A stretch of DNA of 64,000 bases from Pegoplata infirma. Taxonomy: Eukaryota > Arthropoda > Insecta > Diptera > Anthomyiidae. Both the position numbers and the translations under genes were made by a program. The notes under the pieces are model-generated. The model saw only the letters and a list, made by a program, of their open reading frames with translations. It did no database searches and was not told where the DNA came from. Location of the stretch: positions 181,544,995 to 181,608,994 of the forward strand of contig OY992536.1 of assembly GCA_963921195.1 (NCBI GenBank), given 5' to 3'. Shown in pieces: positions 11,837 to 22,835 of the stretch (the stretch's first letter is position 1; the number at the start of each line of letters is the position of its first letter).

Positions 11837-12263
11837 TGTTTTTTAATATTTTTTTTTTACCAAAAAACTTAACAATTTTTAAATAATGCTTATTTACCGT
11901 GTGTTGCTTCTTTGTTTGATATTTTTCCGCATTATTTTTGTTTAAAAAATCGAAAATGATAATAGATAGAAAACAGTTAATTTTGCACGTTATTTTAGTG
12001 TAGGGTGTATACTTTACCAAAATATGAAAGAAAACACGTTGTATTGAATGGTAAGCTGTTATATTGTCACTTAAAATCCGTAACTGTTTTAAATAATTGA
12101 CCTTTATTTAATTTTTTTATATGAATAAATTAACCAACTTTGCCTTAAATTTACAAGTAGGGTACTAATTCGAAAAATGTCCAATCCACATGAGTGAGTT
12201 CCTTAAGGTCTCCAGTTTTTATAATGGTAAAGAATGTCGTGAAATTCCTATCCGTTCAAGAGT
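11837..12263. other. AT-rich stretch without a gene
   Basis: Follows the ORF relic and runs up to the MITE at 12266. Nothing was recognised; it may include remnants of the same carrier element. Confidence 0.45.
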
Positions 12264-12265
12264 TA

Positions 12266-12998
12266 CCCAGCAAAACTTTGGTAATGGGTAGTGATTATAT
12301 AACACATTACTAGGTAATGTATATACCTTATTTGTAGCATTATTTTAGGATGTCTTACCAAACATTTGTTCCACAATGTATTATTTTCAAGTGAAAAATA
12401 ATGCATTACTAATAATTTGCTACGTAATGCATGATTATTAGAAAAAATGTATTTCATATTTATTATTTCTAAACATTAAATCATGGATGACTTATATTTG
12501 GTTACATTATGTATTATTTGAAAGTTTGAAATAATGCATTATTTGTAATTGGATGCATAATGCATTACAATAACATAAAAAATAATTATTTTTTGAAAAA
12601 ATGCATAAGTTTAAACTAGAGATGGGCTCACGACAGGAAATTTCTAACAACATACACTCACTAGCATATTTTATCTACTTACACTCACTTACAATCACGT
12701 GAGTAAATTTAATACAAAATTACTTTTTCGCTACTCGTAACACCTTATATATTATCTTCTGGTATGCTATATTATTTCATTTCTCGTAACCTATAAAATA
12801 TCATATATTTTACACCTTACTCGTATTCTTCGTTATAAATTTATGACTTATTTTATACCTTACTGGTATTCTTTGTGATAATGTGGATGCATTACTTTGA
12901 GTCTCATCGCCTGTTAAAATCATCAATGCTGCAATGTATAAAATAAGAGATCCTATACCTTATTTTATACCTTATTTGGTAATCTAAGTTTTGCTGGG
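12266..12998. mobile_element. MITE with CCCAGCAAAACTT termini
   Basis: Left end TA-CCCAGCAAAACTTTGGTAA and right end TTGGTAATCTAAGTTTTGCTGGG-TA are inverted, with TA immediately outside each end (12264-12265 and 12999-13000). The interior has many inverted ATAATGCATTA and TAATGCATTAC-like motifs. 733 bp, with no coding capacity. Termini and TA duplication point to a Tc1/mariner-type mobiliser. Confidence 0.75.
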
Positions 12999-13133
12999 TA
13001 TAATAAAAAAACGCCGATGCGCGCCTTTTCCATACAAAGTTCCCAATGTGCGTCTGGGACTTTATTTTTCTAGACCTAAAACTTATGTCGTAGGTGCATA
13101 TTTGAGACCAATCGGATAAATTACCCCGGCGAT

Positions 13134-13544
13134 CAGGGGCGTATCCAGGGTTTTATTTCGGTGGGGGCCCAACATTTTTTTTTTTTTTTTACAAAAAATG
13201 TGCATAACAGCACATGTTTTAAAATTTTTCTCGATCTTTTCCTTGAACTGAATGTAACACAATTATTCTTAATTTTTGTGTTTCAGTTACAAACTGTTGT
13301 GAAAAAAAAAATAAATTTTGTTATATTTTAAAATTTTTTGAGAGACTTAAGTGTGAATTGTATCAGATGATGATACATTTTTTCAAAGAAGTTTATCAGA
13401 ATCTGAATTTTTTTCAAAGAAAAGTCTTAGTTTCTATGACAATTTCCAGTTAAGACAGTTTTTTTTTATAGAAAAAGTCAAAGACTCTAAATCATATTTC
13501 CAATGGAAAACGCTTCTCGGCCCCCCCCCTGTATACGCCACTGG
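13134..13544. mobile_element. hAT-type MITE, CAGGGGCGTATCC ends
   Basis: Left end CAGGGGCGTATCCAGGG and right end CCCTGTATACGCCACTG are inverted, the classic CAGNGGCG look of hAT elements. CCGGCGAT occurs at 13126-13133 and again at 13545-13552, consistent with an 8-bp hAT target duplication (one extra G lies at the right junction). 411 bp with no transposase frame. It interrupts an old repeat that continues at 13553. Confidence 0.8.
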
Positions 13545-13552
13545 CCGGCGAT

Positions 13553-13938
13553 CAAGGTTTTGAATTTTTAAAAATTAAAAAAAAATTATATAATATCTTG
13601 CGACACATCATATTTATTAATTTTAAAGAGCTGCGCACGCAAATTAAAAAAAAAAAACAAATAAATCACGAATCAACGATTTTCGGGATATCGCTTTTTG
13701 AAATTTGCAAAAAAAATTACTGTGTTTTCAATAAATTAAAAAAAAAAAATCTCTTACTTTCTTTTTCTTGACCCTTTCACAGAACTTTAAACAGTTTTTT
13801 ATTTAAACTTTATTTGAGCCAAGTCCAATCATATTAATCGGCACCACTGTTCGATCAAAATTTTGGATTTTCGGAAAAATTAAAAAATAAAAAAAAGTTA
13901 TTATTATCCTGCGATACAGCATTTTTATTAATTTTGGC
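13553..13938. repeat. Old dispersed repeat with ATTTTCGGGATATCG motifs
   Basis: Segments such as AATATCTTGCGACACATCAT and CGATTTTCGGGATATCGC recur in diverged form at 13850-13938 plus 14579-14660, near 18090-18190, and at 28780-28870. The repeat was split by the hAT MITE 13939-14570. Boundaries and class are unknown. Confidence 0.4.
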
Positions 13939-14570
13939 TAGTGTTTATAAACCGGTTAACCGGTTAACCGAAAAACCGGTTTTTTCCCAAAATTTCGGTT
14001 TTTTGCAAACCGGTTAACCGGAATTGAAAAGAAAAGTCTAAACAATTTTCCAAATAGGGATTTTATTCCGAATCTGGTAAATATTAAAAATTCAAATTGT
14101 TGTAAGCAAGTTTTGGGCACTTTCATTGAAAACTTTATAAGTGACTGTTAACCAGATAGTAAAATTCCTGTTAATGGAGAGAATGCCAATAAAAGAACAT
14201 CGAAATAAAATACGGTACTGCAATTTACAACGAAGTGATGTATTTTTTAAATAAAACCAATAAAAGTTAAATTAAAGCCCCAGAGAATATGGGAAAATAA
14301 AAGCACCGTATTTAAATACCGCTATTTTGAAAAGGTATCAGTTGCCAACTTTGCGGAAAGAAACAAATATGTTAACATAAGTTATATATTCGCTTTTGTA
14401 TTTAATAAAATTTATCTATTTTAAAGTATTTTTTTGGTTTGTCAGTTAAAAAAAAACGGTTAACTGGTTTTTTCATTTCGGTTTAACCGAGAAAACCAGT
14501 TTACCGAAAAAGCTGATTTTCGGCTAACCGAGAAACCGGTTTTCCAAAAAGTCGGTTTTTTAAAACACTA
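13939..14570. mobile_element. hAT-type MITE with perfect 8-bp target duplication
   Basis: The element begins TAGTGTTTATAAACCGG and ends GGTTTTTTAAAACACTA, and is flanked by the identical octamer ATTTTGGC at 13931-13938 and 14571-14578. The ends are dominated by AACCGGTT: five exact copies start at 13950, 13958, 13974, 14008 and 14534, with variants CTAACCGAGA and GTTTAACCGAG. 632 bp; no transposase was recognised. Confidence 0.85.
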
Positions 14571-16869
14571 ATTTTGGCATATTGAATGTGAATATAAAAA
14601 TAGTTTCTCAGATCGATTTTCGAGATATCGACTTTTTCAAAGAGCTTTGATCGAAGGGCGCCACGGGTTAAAAGGATCGGATTTGGCACAAAATAATTTT
14701 AAATGAAAGTTTGTCTCCGCCTCTATGAAATGGTCAAGGGAAAGACATATTGATTTTTTTTCATTTTAATTTCTAATAGCGATATCTCGAAAACCTTTCG
14801 GCTGATTTTATTTTGGATTTTTATTGTTTATCGACCTTTTTCTAATTAATTATTTGATTTTTATAGAAATTATTTCTTTTTTTTGTTTTTTAATATTTTC
14901 CTTCAGCGCATGAAAATAATGAAGTGAAGGAAAATTCTTAAAATTGAAATTAGTGGAAATGTTTTCTGTGATTTACGTGTAACCGTCACTGAAATTTTAT
15001 TTAATTTAAAATACCAAAATTTTAGGACATTTTTGTTAATAAGTCAAAAAATATTAACTTCTTTGGCCCGTTGTTAGCACCACGAGATTGGAATTTCTAA
15101 TACCTTTAATCTGATACCACACATGTCTATATTAATTTTGGTTAAATAGGCGTAAATCGTAAAAAACTGAAAATGGTCAATTTCCCTCTATACAAATCGA
15201 CCCCCACTAAAAATGAGTTTGGGCCGCTAAAAAAAATACGTGTCGAATTAATTTTCGTTCTTAACAACATATCTAAATTTAATGAAGATCGGAGGGTGAC
15301 ACCAGGGAGACTTCCCTTGACGCGAATTTTAACAAATTTTTAATTAATCAATTGCATTTCATTTTTAATTTCGTATATTAAGTCCAAAAGAATCACAGAG
15401 TATCACGGCTACGCAGAAAACCTTTATTACAATAAAACAAATCATAGAAGTCGTAATTTCGACATTTCGCCCAAAAAAAATATTTGGATTTTTTGACAAT
15501 TTTGTTTTGGGAGAAATATCATTTTTAGACCTATCATTTTGGGCTATATGTCGCAGCGTGGGCGATATGTCATTTACGGTTTTGGGCGATAAGACCTCGG
15601 GCGCTATGTCCGTACGCCATTTTTTCTACATTTTTCGCGTTTAATAAAGGACTAACAGAATTTCATTAACAGAATTAAATGAAATTGCTTAATGAAACTG
15701 TGAAATCTAATGAAGTTAAATGAAAACAAAAAAATATGAATCCGTTTCACGAAAGTTTTCTTTTTTTATTTGTAGAATAGGAATTTGCCCAAAATTGGGA
15801 AAATCAAAATCGGTCTTGAACTACTATAATTTTCTTAGTTGCTTTGTGTTAGCAGAGCCGAACAGAGCTACAGAGATAAACGACAAATGGCGTTTGAAAA
15901 AGTAGTAAACAAAAACCGTATGGTATTGTTTACAAAATTGTATCACAAATCGAAATCTAATAGGAAGATTTTGGAAATTATTCTTGGCGATGCCAGATCT
16001 ACAAAACGGTGGATACATATCTATGTACGTCTGGAGCGGAATATATTTTATTACTATTATTTTGTCTCAGTGTATCAAAACGAAGAATGTACCAAACATA
16101 TAATATACCAATGCAAACATAATATTTGCACTTTAGGGGCATTTTTTTTATTTTTTATTTCACTTACATTTTGATAACAAAGTTTGCTAAAATAAAAAGT
16201 AAAAACTTGATTTAAAAGTGAAACAAAAAGAACTTATTGTTGCAAATATTTATCTAAAGAGAAGTGTTCGTATATTTAGTTTAGTACAAAATGCATGGTG
16301 ATAAAAATGAAATTGCATACTAAGCCAATACAGGCAAAATATTGTAAGTGTTATAGAATATTTGAGTGTACAAAATAACACATCGCAGTCCCTCAAAATG
16401 TAAAGAAACTAGAAAAGTGCACTAACTTTAAAAATGCTCTTGCTGTAAATTCGTCACGGATATTTTTAACAGTTATCTTTAACAGTTATATAAATCATCG
16501 ATTTTTCTTGAAATACGAACTTTATGACACTTACAATATTTTGGCGCTTATGTGTCCAATATGTACGTTGCGGTTTTTAAGAAACGCAATTTCGTAGCTA
16601 CATCAAGGAGAAAAACGAAAACAGCAACAATCATATGTCAACAACAAATGAAAAAAAAATAGTAAATTTAGTATATTTATTTGTTTATTTAAGAAATAAT
16701 TACTGTACTTATGAAAGTATTTGTATTTACTGTTAAATACACTGAGAAAATAATAAATTTTAGGCGTGCATGTGCAGGACGCACCTTGAAATAAATGCAA
16801 TTTAAATTTAATTTTCTTTTTTAAAAAATAATGTCAATATATAATGATAATTTTTTATACGAAAAGTGT
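14571..16869. other. Long stretch without a recognisable gene
   Basis: Begins with the right half of the old repeat split by the hAT MITE. A cluster at 15465-15620 repeats GGGCGATATGTC-like words. Frames of 60-111 codons at 15720-16174 overlap each other on both strands and show no family motif. 16600-16800 is AT-rich with a short reverse frame that also lacks motifs. Confidence 0.45.
15465..15620. repeat. Cluster of degenerate GGGCGATATGTC words
   Basis: Four or five loosely spaced variants occur: GGGCTATATGTCGCAG, GGGCGATATGTCATTT, GGGCGATAAGACC and GGGCGCTATGTCC, plus the related GGGAGAAATATCATTT. Spacing is roughly 25-30 bases. It looks like a decayed short tandem repeat. Confidence 0.4.
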
Positions 16870-17040
16870 ATCAGAATTTGAGACTATTTCTATACGCAAA
16901 ACGTCACCGAATCTGATACGTTTTCTACACCAAACATGTCTCAGAATCTGAAACTTTTTATATACAAAAAATGTCTTAGAATCTGAGGCTTTTTTCCCGT
17001 ACGAAAAATGTCTCAGAATTTGGAAATTTTTAAAAGTGGT
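16870..17040. repeat. Diverged 35-bp palindromic minisatellite
   Basis: About five units of the TCTCAGAATCTGAGAC plus TTTTTCTATA type, more decayed than the arrays at 34867-35610, 38366-38433 and 40811-41034. Examples are CATGTCTCAGAATCTGAAAC and AATGTCTTAGAATCTGAGGC. Confidence 0.7.
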
Positions 17041-17868
17041 GCAATTACACTTTTAAAATTTTCCGACTTTACCTTGGGACCGCCATTTTGAATTTTGTAT
17101 TTTTGAGTTAATTTTTGAAATTGTTTACTTCTAAAACTTCAAGATATAAGTGTTTAGCATCCTACTTTAAGTTAAAAGACTTTTGTCCAGAAAGTGCCAA
17201 AATGGGACATACCCAGTGCGCATACTAAAAACTACTCTTTTAGTGTAGTCAACGAATTTCTTTAAGTGTTTAAGAATTTCGTACAAATATCACCCCATTC
17301 CACACCACCTTAACACATTATCGGTTTTGTTGGGTAGTAGTGTTAGTTAAAGTAAACTCAAATAATACAATAGTTTAATGCACTCTCTTGGTGCAATCTT
17401 AAGAGGGTTCAACCGATTCTCCGTCCATGCAACAGTACAAAAATATGATTGTTGATTTTTTTAAGAAACTATAGTTTACTTATTTTATTTTCGTTTCTTC
17501 CTTTTTTTTATTATTCATTATTTACTTACGAATCTTTTTACACTGCATTTAAATAAGCTTCAATAAACCGTTTCCAGGGATTTTTAATGAAAGTTAAACA
17601 ACAAAAAAAATCACATTTAATTATACTGTTGAAGAAATTTTTAAAAGTGATCACTCTGGTAAATCAGAGTACATGAATTATATAGATTTTGGAATTCTGA
17701 TTCTAAATCTCCAACCTTCGCGCAACGTTTTTAAGATATTTGCGTTTGAATATTGAAAAAGACGAAAATTTAGGACTTTTTTGGTCCCCCTGTAACGTAA
17801 TCTTAAATCAAAAACTAGAAGGGTTTTGGTGTCGAACAGTGTTATAACCGATCAAATACACGGTCCTA
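17041..17868. other. Stretch without a recognisable gene
   Basis: Contains scattered remnants only. TACCCAGTGCGC near 17211 and GTTTTGTTGGGTA near 17325 could be decayed MITE ends, but their inverted match is too short to call. Confidence 0.4.
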
Positions 17869-18010
17869 GTTGAAAAACTGGACAAAGGAGAATCTAAATT
17901 TGATAACTACGTTTGCTCTAGCTTTCGAGATATTTGAGGGTTGAAAAACTCGACAAAGGAGAATCTTAATTCGATAACTACGTTTGCTCTAGCTTTCAAG
18001 ATATTAAAGA
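17869..18010. repeat. Tandem duplication, 71-bp unit
   Basis: Two head-to-tail units start at 17869 and 17940. Both contain TTGAAAAACTSGACAAAGGAG and TAACTACGTTTGCTCTAGCT. They differ at a few positions, so the duplication is not very recent. Confidence 0.75.
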
Positions 18011-18221
18011 GTTTTCACCCCAAAACAACGCGATTTTCTCACTTTTAGAATTGTAATTGATGTATCAATTAAAAAAATATGTCTTGCAAAACATAATATG
18101 TATTTGTTAATTTTGATCTGCTAAACACAAATATATCAAAAAAAAAATAAATCGAACAGTTGTCGAGGCATCGCTATTTTCAATTCGCAAAAAATTGCGG
18201 GTTTTTCTTCAAGAATTTAAA

Positions 18222-18838
18222 CAAGTAGAAAAGTTAAATTCGACTTTGCCGAATCTATGAATACCCTCCACAATGCCTTTTTTAAAGGATAGTACTTTTT
18301 TAACGTGAAAAAATTAACAGTTTTGATTAAAAATATTTTATTTTGAAAAAACTCTTTTTTTTGTCATTAAAAAAAAAAATTACTAATGTTTTTTTTGAGT
18401 GTAAAACTTTTTTCGAGTGTAATGTTTTTTTATTGTAAAAATATTTCTGAGTGAACGCACGTACGTATGTACACAAAATATTGTCATTTTTGTAAAAAAA
18501 AAATTTTTGAGTGAAAAATTTTTTTTGAGTGTGAAATTTTTTTTCGAATGTAATTTTTAAGCTACCAATACTTTGAAAACTAAACAAGTATAAAAAGCAT
18601 TGCTTTAAAACAAGTTTGAGAAGCATTGTTAAGTTACCACCAATGCTTTTAAAACTTGTTTAACACGTGGCATTTAAGATGAAACCAATCTGAAAGTCAG
18701 GGTTTTGCTTATAACTTTTGAACCACTGGACCGCTTGAGCTGAAATTCAATACCAAACAAATCTGGGGAACGGCAAAGATACATACAAAGTTTCAGTAGT
18801 CTCATTATTGTCTTTCGAAAGTTATCGTGTTTTTTTAT
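18222..18838 (+). repeat. Mini-me-like element R1, truncated copy a
   Basis: Begins AAACAAGTAGAAAAGTTAAA and TTCGACTTTGCCGAATCTAT, the start of the full copies at 31160, 41249 and (reverse) 27129. It carries the T-rich centre with repeated TTTTTTTGAGTGTAAAA and one CTTTTGAACCACTGGACCG module. It stops before the GACGGACGGACAT part and is joined to CCCGAGTAAAA-type sequence at 18839. Confidence 0.75.
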
Positions 18839-18903
18839 CTCCCCGAGTAAAAATAAACATATATAACAATATATAACTTGATACAAACATAATAAATCAT
18901 ATA

Positions 18904-18960
18904 TGATTATACATCGCGTGAGATCTTTTCTAAATTTTTTAAATGCAGTCATATGTAGTT
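18904..18960. repeat. Left copy of a direct repeat flanking the giant hairpin
   Basis: GATTATACATC...AAATGCAGTCATATGTAGTTA recurs immediately right of the hairpin at 21743-21801, in the same orientation and with several mismatches. It is too long for a target duplication. It may be two units of a tandem repeat between which the hairpin landed. Confidence 0.65.
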
Positions 18961-21742
18961 ATTAGGGTGGCAGCTATTTTGCAAAACTTCGAATTTGGAG
19001 GAGTGCACCCCTAATTTTTATTACATTTGGTCTAAAAATGCTATGCTAAAAATTTCAGCCAAATCGGACAACGTTAACACGAGGCGCATAGAGGTCAAAG
19101 GTCAAAGGTCAAAAATAGCCATATTTTGATGAAAAACATTAAATAAGTGGTGTTGTTTTTTGAATTTATTGTTAAAAAGTGGTACACGAGTTGTTTTTAG
19201 TATAAGAAGATAAATTAAAATTTTTTGGGTTTACAAAAATTAACCCTTGTAAGTCGTTCGGGGTCAAAATGACCCAATTTTCACAAAATTACCCCTAAAA
19301 CACGAAAATCCGCCCCAATTTTCTAAATTTATTGAAATAAACCAATGTAAACCCATATTTATATTCTATTCTATCATAAATACTCAGATATGAAATACTG
19401 TCTTTCTAGGATGTCATTCACCCGTTTCACGGTAAGGCCAAAAATATGCATTTTATTTGGCGTTGTTCTCAAAACTGATATTTTGGTTTTTTAAAAATTT
19501 TCTTAAACAAAATTAGGAAAAATGCTGAAAAAACCACAGAATCTCATAAAATATATGTTAACATATAAAAAAAAATTTTTTGGGGGATATCCCTCGGATA
19601 GTTTGGCGGGGGCATCGATTTAAACTCAGCGGATTTCGAGGAAAATGCCTTTTTTGCCCACAATTTATTCAATATGGAAAAAATTTGGTAAATATTTTTA
19701 AATTTGACAAAGTCAGGGCCATTAATTATTAAAAACTATGTTAGACATTAACCCTTAACGTTTTAGGAAAATAGAATAATATTAACCCGGTTTTTATTCG
19801 GGTCAAAGGTCAAATTTAGGGATATTTGGATTTTTTTAGAAAAAGGCATCTAAATATGAAATTTTTATTGCGATTTTTTATAAAACTTGGTATAATTATT
19901 GTACGAGCTCAGAAAAATAATTATTTAATTTTTTTAAAATTAACCCATAAATGAACATGGGGTCAAAATGGCCCAGCATATTAAAATTTCTTTATATAGA
20001 TTTTTATATTTTCTTTCGATTTTTATAAAACTTGTTACGATTATGTGCGAGGTCAGAAAATAAATTATTTGATTTTTTAATTAACCCATAAATGAACATG
20101 GGGTCAAAATGGCCCAGCACGTTAAAAATTCTTAATATATTTTTTTTTATTTTTTTTTTTTCTATTTCTATAAAACTTGTTATTATTTTTATGCAACGTC
20201 TGAAAAAATAATTATTTGATTTTCATTGTTCATTTATGAGTTAATTAAAAAAAATATCTGACCTCGAACAACGGTTATACCAAGTTTTATCGAAATCGAA
20301 AAAAAAAATCATTAAGCATTTTTAACGTGCCCCCATGTTCATTTATGGGTTAATTAAAAAAATCAAATAATTAGTTTTCTGACCTTGCACAATGTTTATA
20401 GCAAGTTTTATAGAAATAAAAAAAATATATATTAAGAATTTTTCGTGCTGGGTCATTTTGACCCCTTGTTCGTTTATGGGTTAATTTACGAAAATCAAAT
20501 AATTATTTTTTCAGACGTCGCATAAAAATTATAACAAGTTTTATAGAAATAGAAAAAATAAAAAAATATATATTAATAATTTTTAACTTGCTGGGCCATT
20601 TTGACCCCATGTTCATTTATGGGTTAATTAAAAAATCAAATAATTTATTTTCTGACCTCGCACATAATCATAACAAGTTTTATAAAAATCGAAAGAAAAT
20701 ATAAAAATCTATATAAAGAAATTTTAATATGCTGGGCCATTTTGACCCCATGTTCATTTATGGGTTAATTTTAAAAAAATTAAATAATTATTTTTCTGAG
20801 CTCGTACAATAATTATACCAAGTTTTATAAAAAATCGCAATAAAAATTTCATATTTAGATGCCTTTTTCTAAAAAAAATCCAAATATCCCTAAATTTGAC
20901 CTTTGACCCGAATAAAAACCGGGTTAATATTATTCCATTTTCCTAAAACGTTGAGGGTTAATGTCTAACATAGTTTTTAATAATTAATTGCCCTGACTTT
21001 GTCAAATTTTAAAATATTTACCAAATTTTTTCCATATTGAATAAATTGTGGGCAAAAAAGGCATTTTCCTCGAAATCCGCTGAGTTTAAATCGATGCCCC
21101 CGAGAAACTATCCGAGGGATATCCCCCAAAAAAAATTTTTTTTTATATGTTAACATATATTTTATAAGATTCTGTGGTTTTTTCAGCATTTTTCCTAATT
21201 TTGTTTAAGAAAATTTTGAAAAAACCAAAATATCAGTTTTGAGAACCACGCCAAATAAAATGCATATTTTTGGCCTTACCGTGAAACGGGTGAATGCCAT
21301 CCTAGAAAGACAGTATTTCATATCTGAGTATTTATGATAGAATAGAATATAAATATGGGTTTACATTGGTTTTTTTCAATAAATTTAGAAAATTGGGGGT
21401 GTTTTAGGGGTAATTTTGTGAAAATTGGGTCATTTTGACCCCGAACGACTTACAAGGGTTAATTTTTGTAAGCCCAAAAAATTTTAATTTATCTTCTTAT
21501 ACTAAAAACAACTCGTGTACCACTTTTTAACAATAAATTCAAAAAACAACACCACTTATTTAATGTTTTTCATCAAAATATGGCTATTTTTTGACCTTTG
21601 ACCTTTGACCTCGATGCGCCTCGTGTTAACGTTGTCCGATTTGGCTGAAATTTTTAGCATAGCATTTTTAGACCAAATGTAATAAAAATTAGGGGTGCAC
21701 TCCTTCAAATTCGAAGTTTTGCAAAATAGCTGCCACCCTAAT
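18961..21742. repeat. Giant 2.8-kb fold-back element
   Basis: The ends ATTAGGGTGGCAGCTATTTT and AAAATAGCTGCCACCCTAAT are inverted, and the match runs inward for about 1.26 kb per arm with few differences, to about 20224 and 20484. Landmarks pair as expected: AGGTCA triplets at 19092-19111 with 21592-21611, and CGGGTCAAAGGTCAAATTT at 19799 with 20898-20911. The inner part is built of a tandem unit of roughly 110-150 bp containing GTTCATTTATGGGTTAATT; reverse-oriented copies start at 20228, 20337, 20468, 20611 and 20752, forward-oriented ones at 19940 and 20091. A 70-codon frame in the right arm (20977-21189) is broken in the left arm, so it is not a conserved gene. Transcription through the element would give a very long double-stranded hairpin RNA. 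Confidence 0.9.
20225..20484. repeat. Loop of the giant hairpin, tandem monomers
   Basis: The unpaired centre is not random: it holds head-to-tail monomers of the unit that also builds the inner arms (GTTCATTTATGAGTTAATT at 20228, GTTCATTTATGGGTTAATT at 20337, GTTCGTTTATGGGTTAATT at 20468). The asymmetry, two units left and five right, suggests unequal exchange or replication slippage. Confidence 0.75.
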
Positions 21743-22240
21743 GATTATACATCCCTGAGATATTTTTTAAATTTTTTTAAAATGCAGTCATATGTAGTTA
21801 TATATAATTTAATCATGATTCGGATTAAAAGGTGTTCGATTGATATAATTATATAAAATTATATGAGGGTCAATACAAAATTTGTTTTTCTGTATAATTT
21901 AACATAACATTATATATACCTTATTCTGTTCCATATAAAACTATATATGTTTCCAATTAACAAAAAATTTCTAAGTTTTTTAGGCAAACTATAAAAAAAA
22001 TTTTAAAATGTTCCTAAACATTTCTTGTTAGGGTTATGTATATCACCTATCTGATTCGAAGCGTACCCAAACATTTTTTTTTGTTTTAGAAAATTAAATG
22101 TTTGGTGAATGTATCGTTGACCTGTGGTGTATCTCAACCCAAACCAAAAAACACCAGGATTTTATATGTTTTTATGCAATTAGATCTAATTAGATCCACC
22201 AATATATGGCAATGTCTGGTCAAAACTCGGATGAAATCAA
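21743..22240. other. AT-rich repeat remnant right of the hairpin
   Basis: Starts with the second copy of the 58-bp flanking repeat, then runs into ATATAATTTAA-rich sequence similar to the CCCGAGTAAAA family (R4). No gene. Confidence 0.5.
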
Positions 22241-22595
22241 CCCGAGTAAAAAAAAAAACTTTTTAGATCTAATTTGATCTCAAAATTGGCTGTACCAAGT
22301 TGGATCAAATATTGATCTAATTGTATTATTTTAGATACACAAATATAAAAAATTATACAATTAGATCCGAATTTTGGTCACATCCAATTAAATCCACTTG
22401 ATCTTATTTTATATAAATTAATATAGATTTATATAGTTACATAAAGTCAGATATATTTATGTATAGCCTCAGATAAGAAAATGGAGCCTCAATAAATCTT
22501 AGATAAAATTAGATCTGAACATATAAAAAGTCCTATATAATTTAATATCAGTGTATCAAATTATATATCATTATATCAAAACTTTTTTACTAGGG
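22241..22595. mobile_element. R4 MITE (CCCGAGTAAAA ends), copy 1
   Basis: Left end CCCGAGTAAAAAAAA and right end TTTTTTACTAGGG are inverted. The interior shares TCAAAATTGGCTGTA, TTGATCTAATTGTATTATTT and ATAAAGTCAGATATATTTAT with 28021-28374 and, more loosely, 55155-55524. About 355 bp, dominated by TTGATCYAA and TATATAA words. Confidence 0.7.
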
Positions 22596-22717
22596 AAATC
22601 ATATTTTATACAAGTTGATCTTTTTTAATGCAAACACATCCACCATTATTCGGATCAAATTGCGTATAAATATATATTGTGTTACATATCATTATGTCAT
22701 ATCAAAATTTTTACTCG

Positions 22718-22833
22718 GGTCGTAAATTCGCGAAAACCCATTGACAGACGGAAGGACGGACGGACGGACATAGCTTGATCGACTTAAAATCGATCGAGGA
22801 TCATGAATACATATACTTTATGGGGTCCTAGGC
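22718..22833 (+). repeat. Mini-me-like core fragment
   Basis: GACGGAAGGACGGACGGACG, then GATCGACTTAAAATCGATCG, then ATACTTTATGGGGTCCTAGG, matching the 3' part of R1. It is bounded by ACTCGGG at 22707 and CCCGAGT at 22836, that is, by R4-type ends facing it from both sides. Confidence 0.75.
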
Positions 22834-22835
22834 TC

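Noticed and set aside
15839..16174. 111-codon frame, one of the longer open ones
   Set aside because: No recognisable domain, ends in poly-F and a T run, and overlaps a reverse frame of similar length.
17208..17338. Possible MITE between TACCCAGTGCGC and GTTTTGTTGGGTA
   Set aside because: The inverted match beyond TACCC is too poor.
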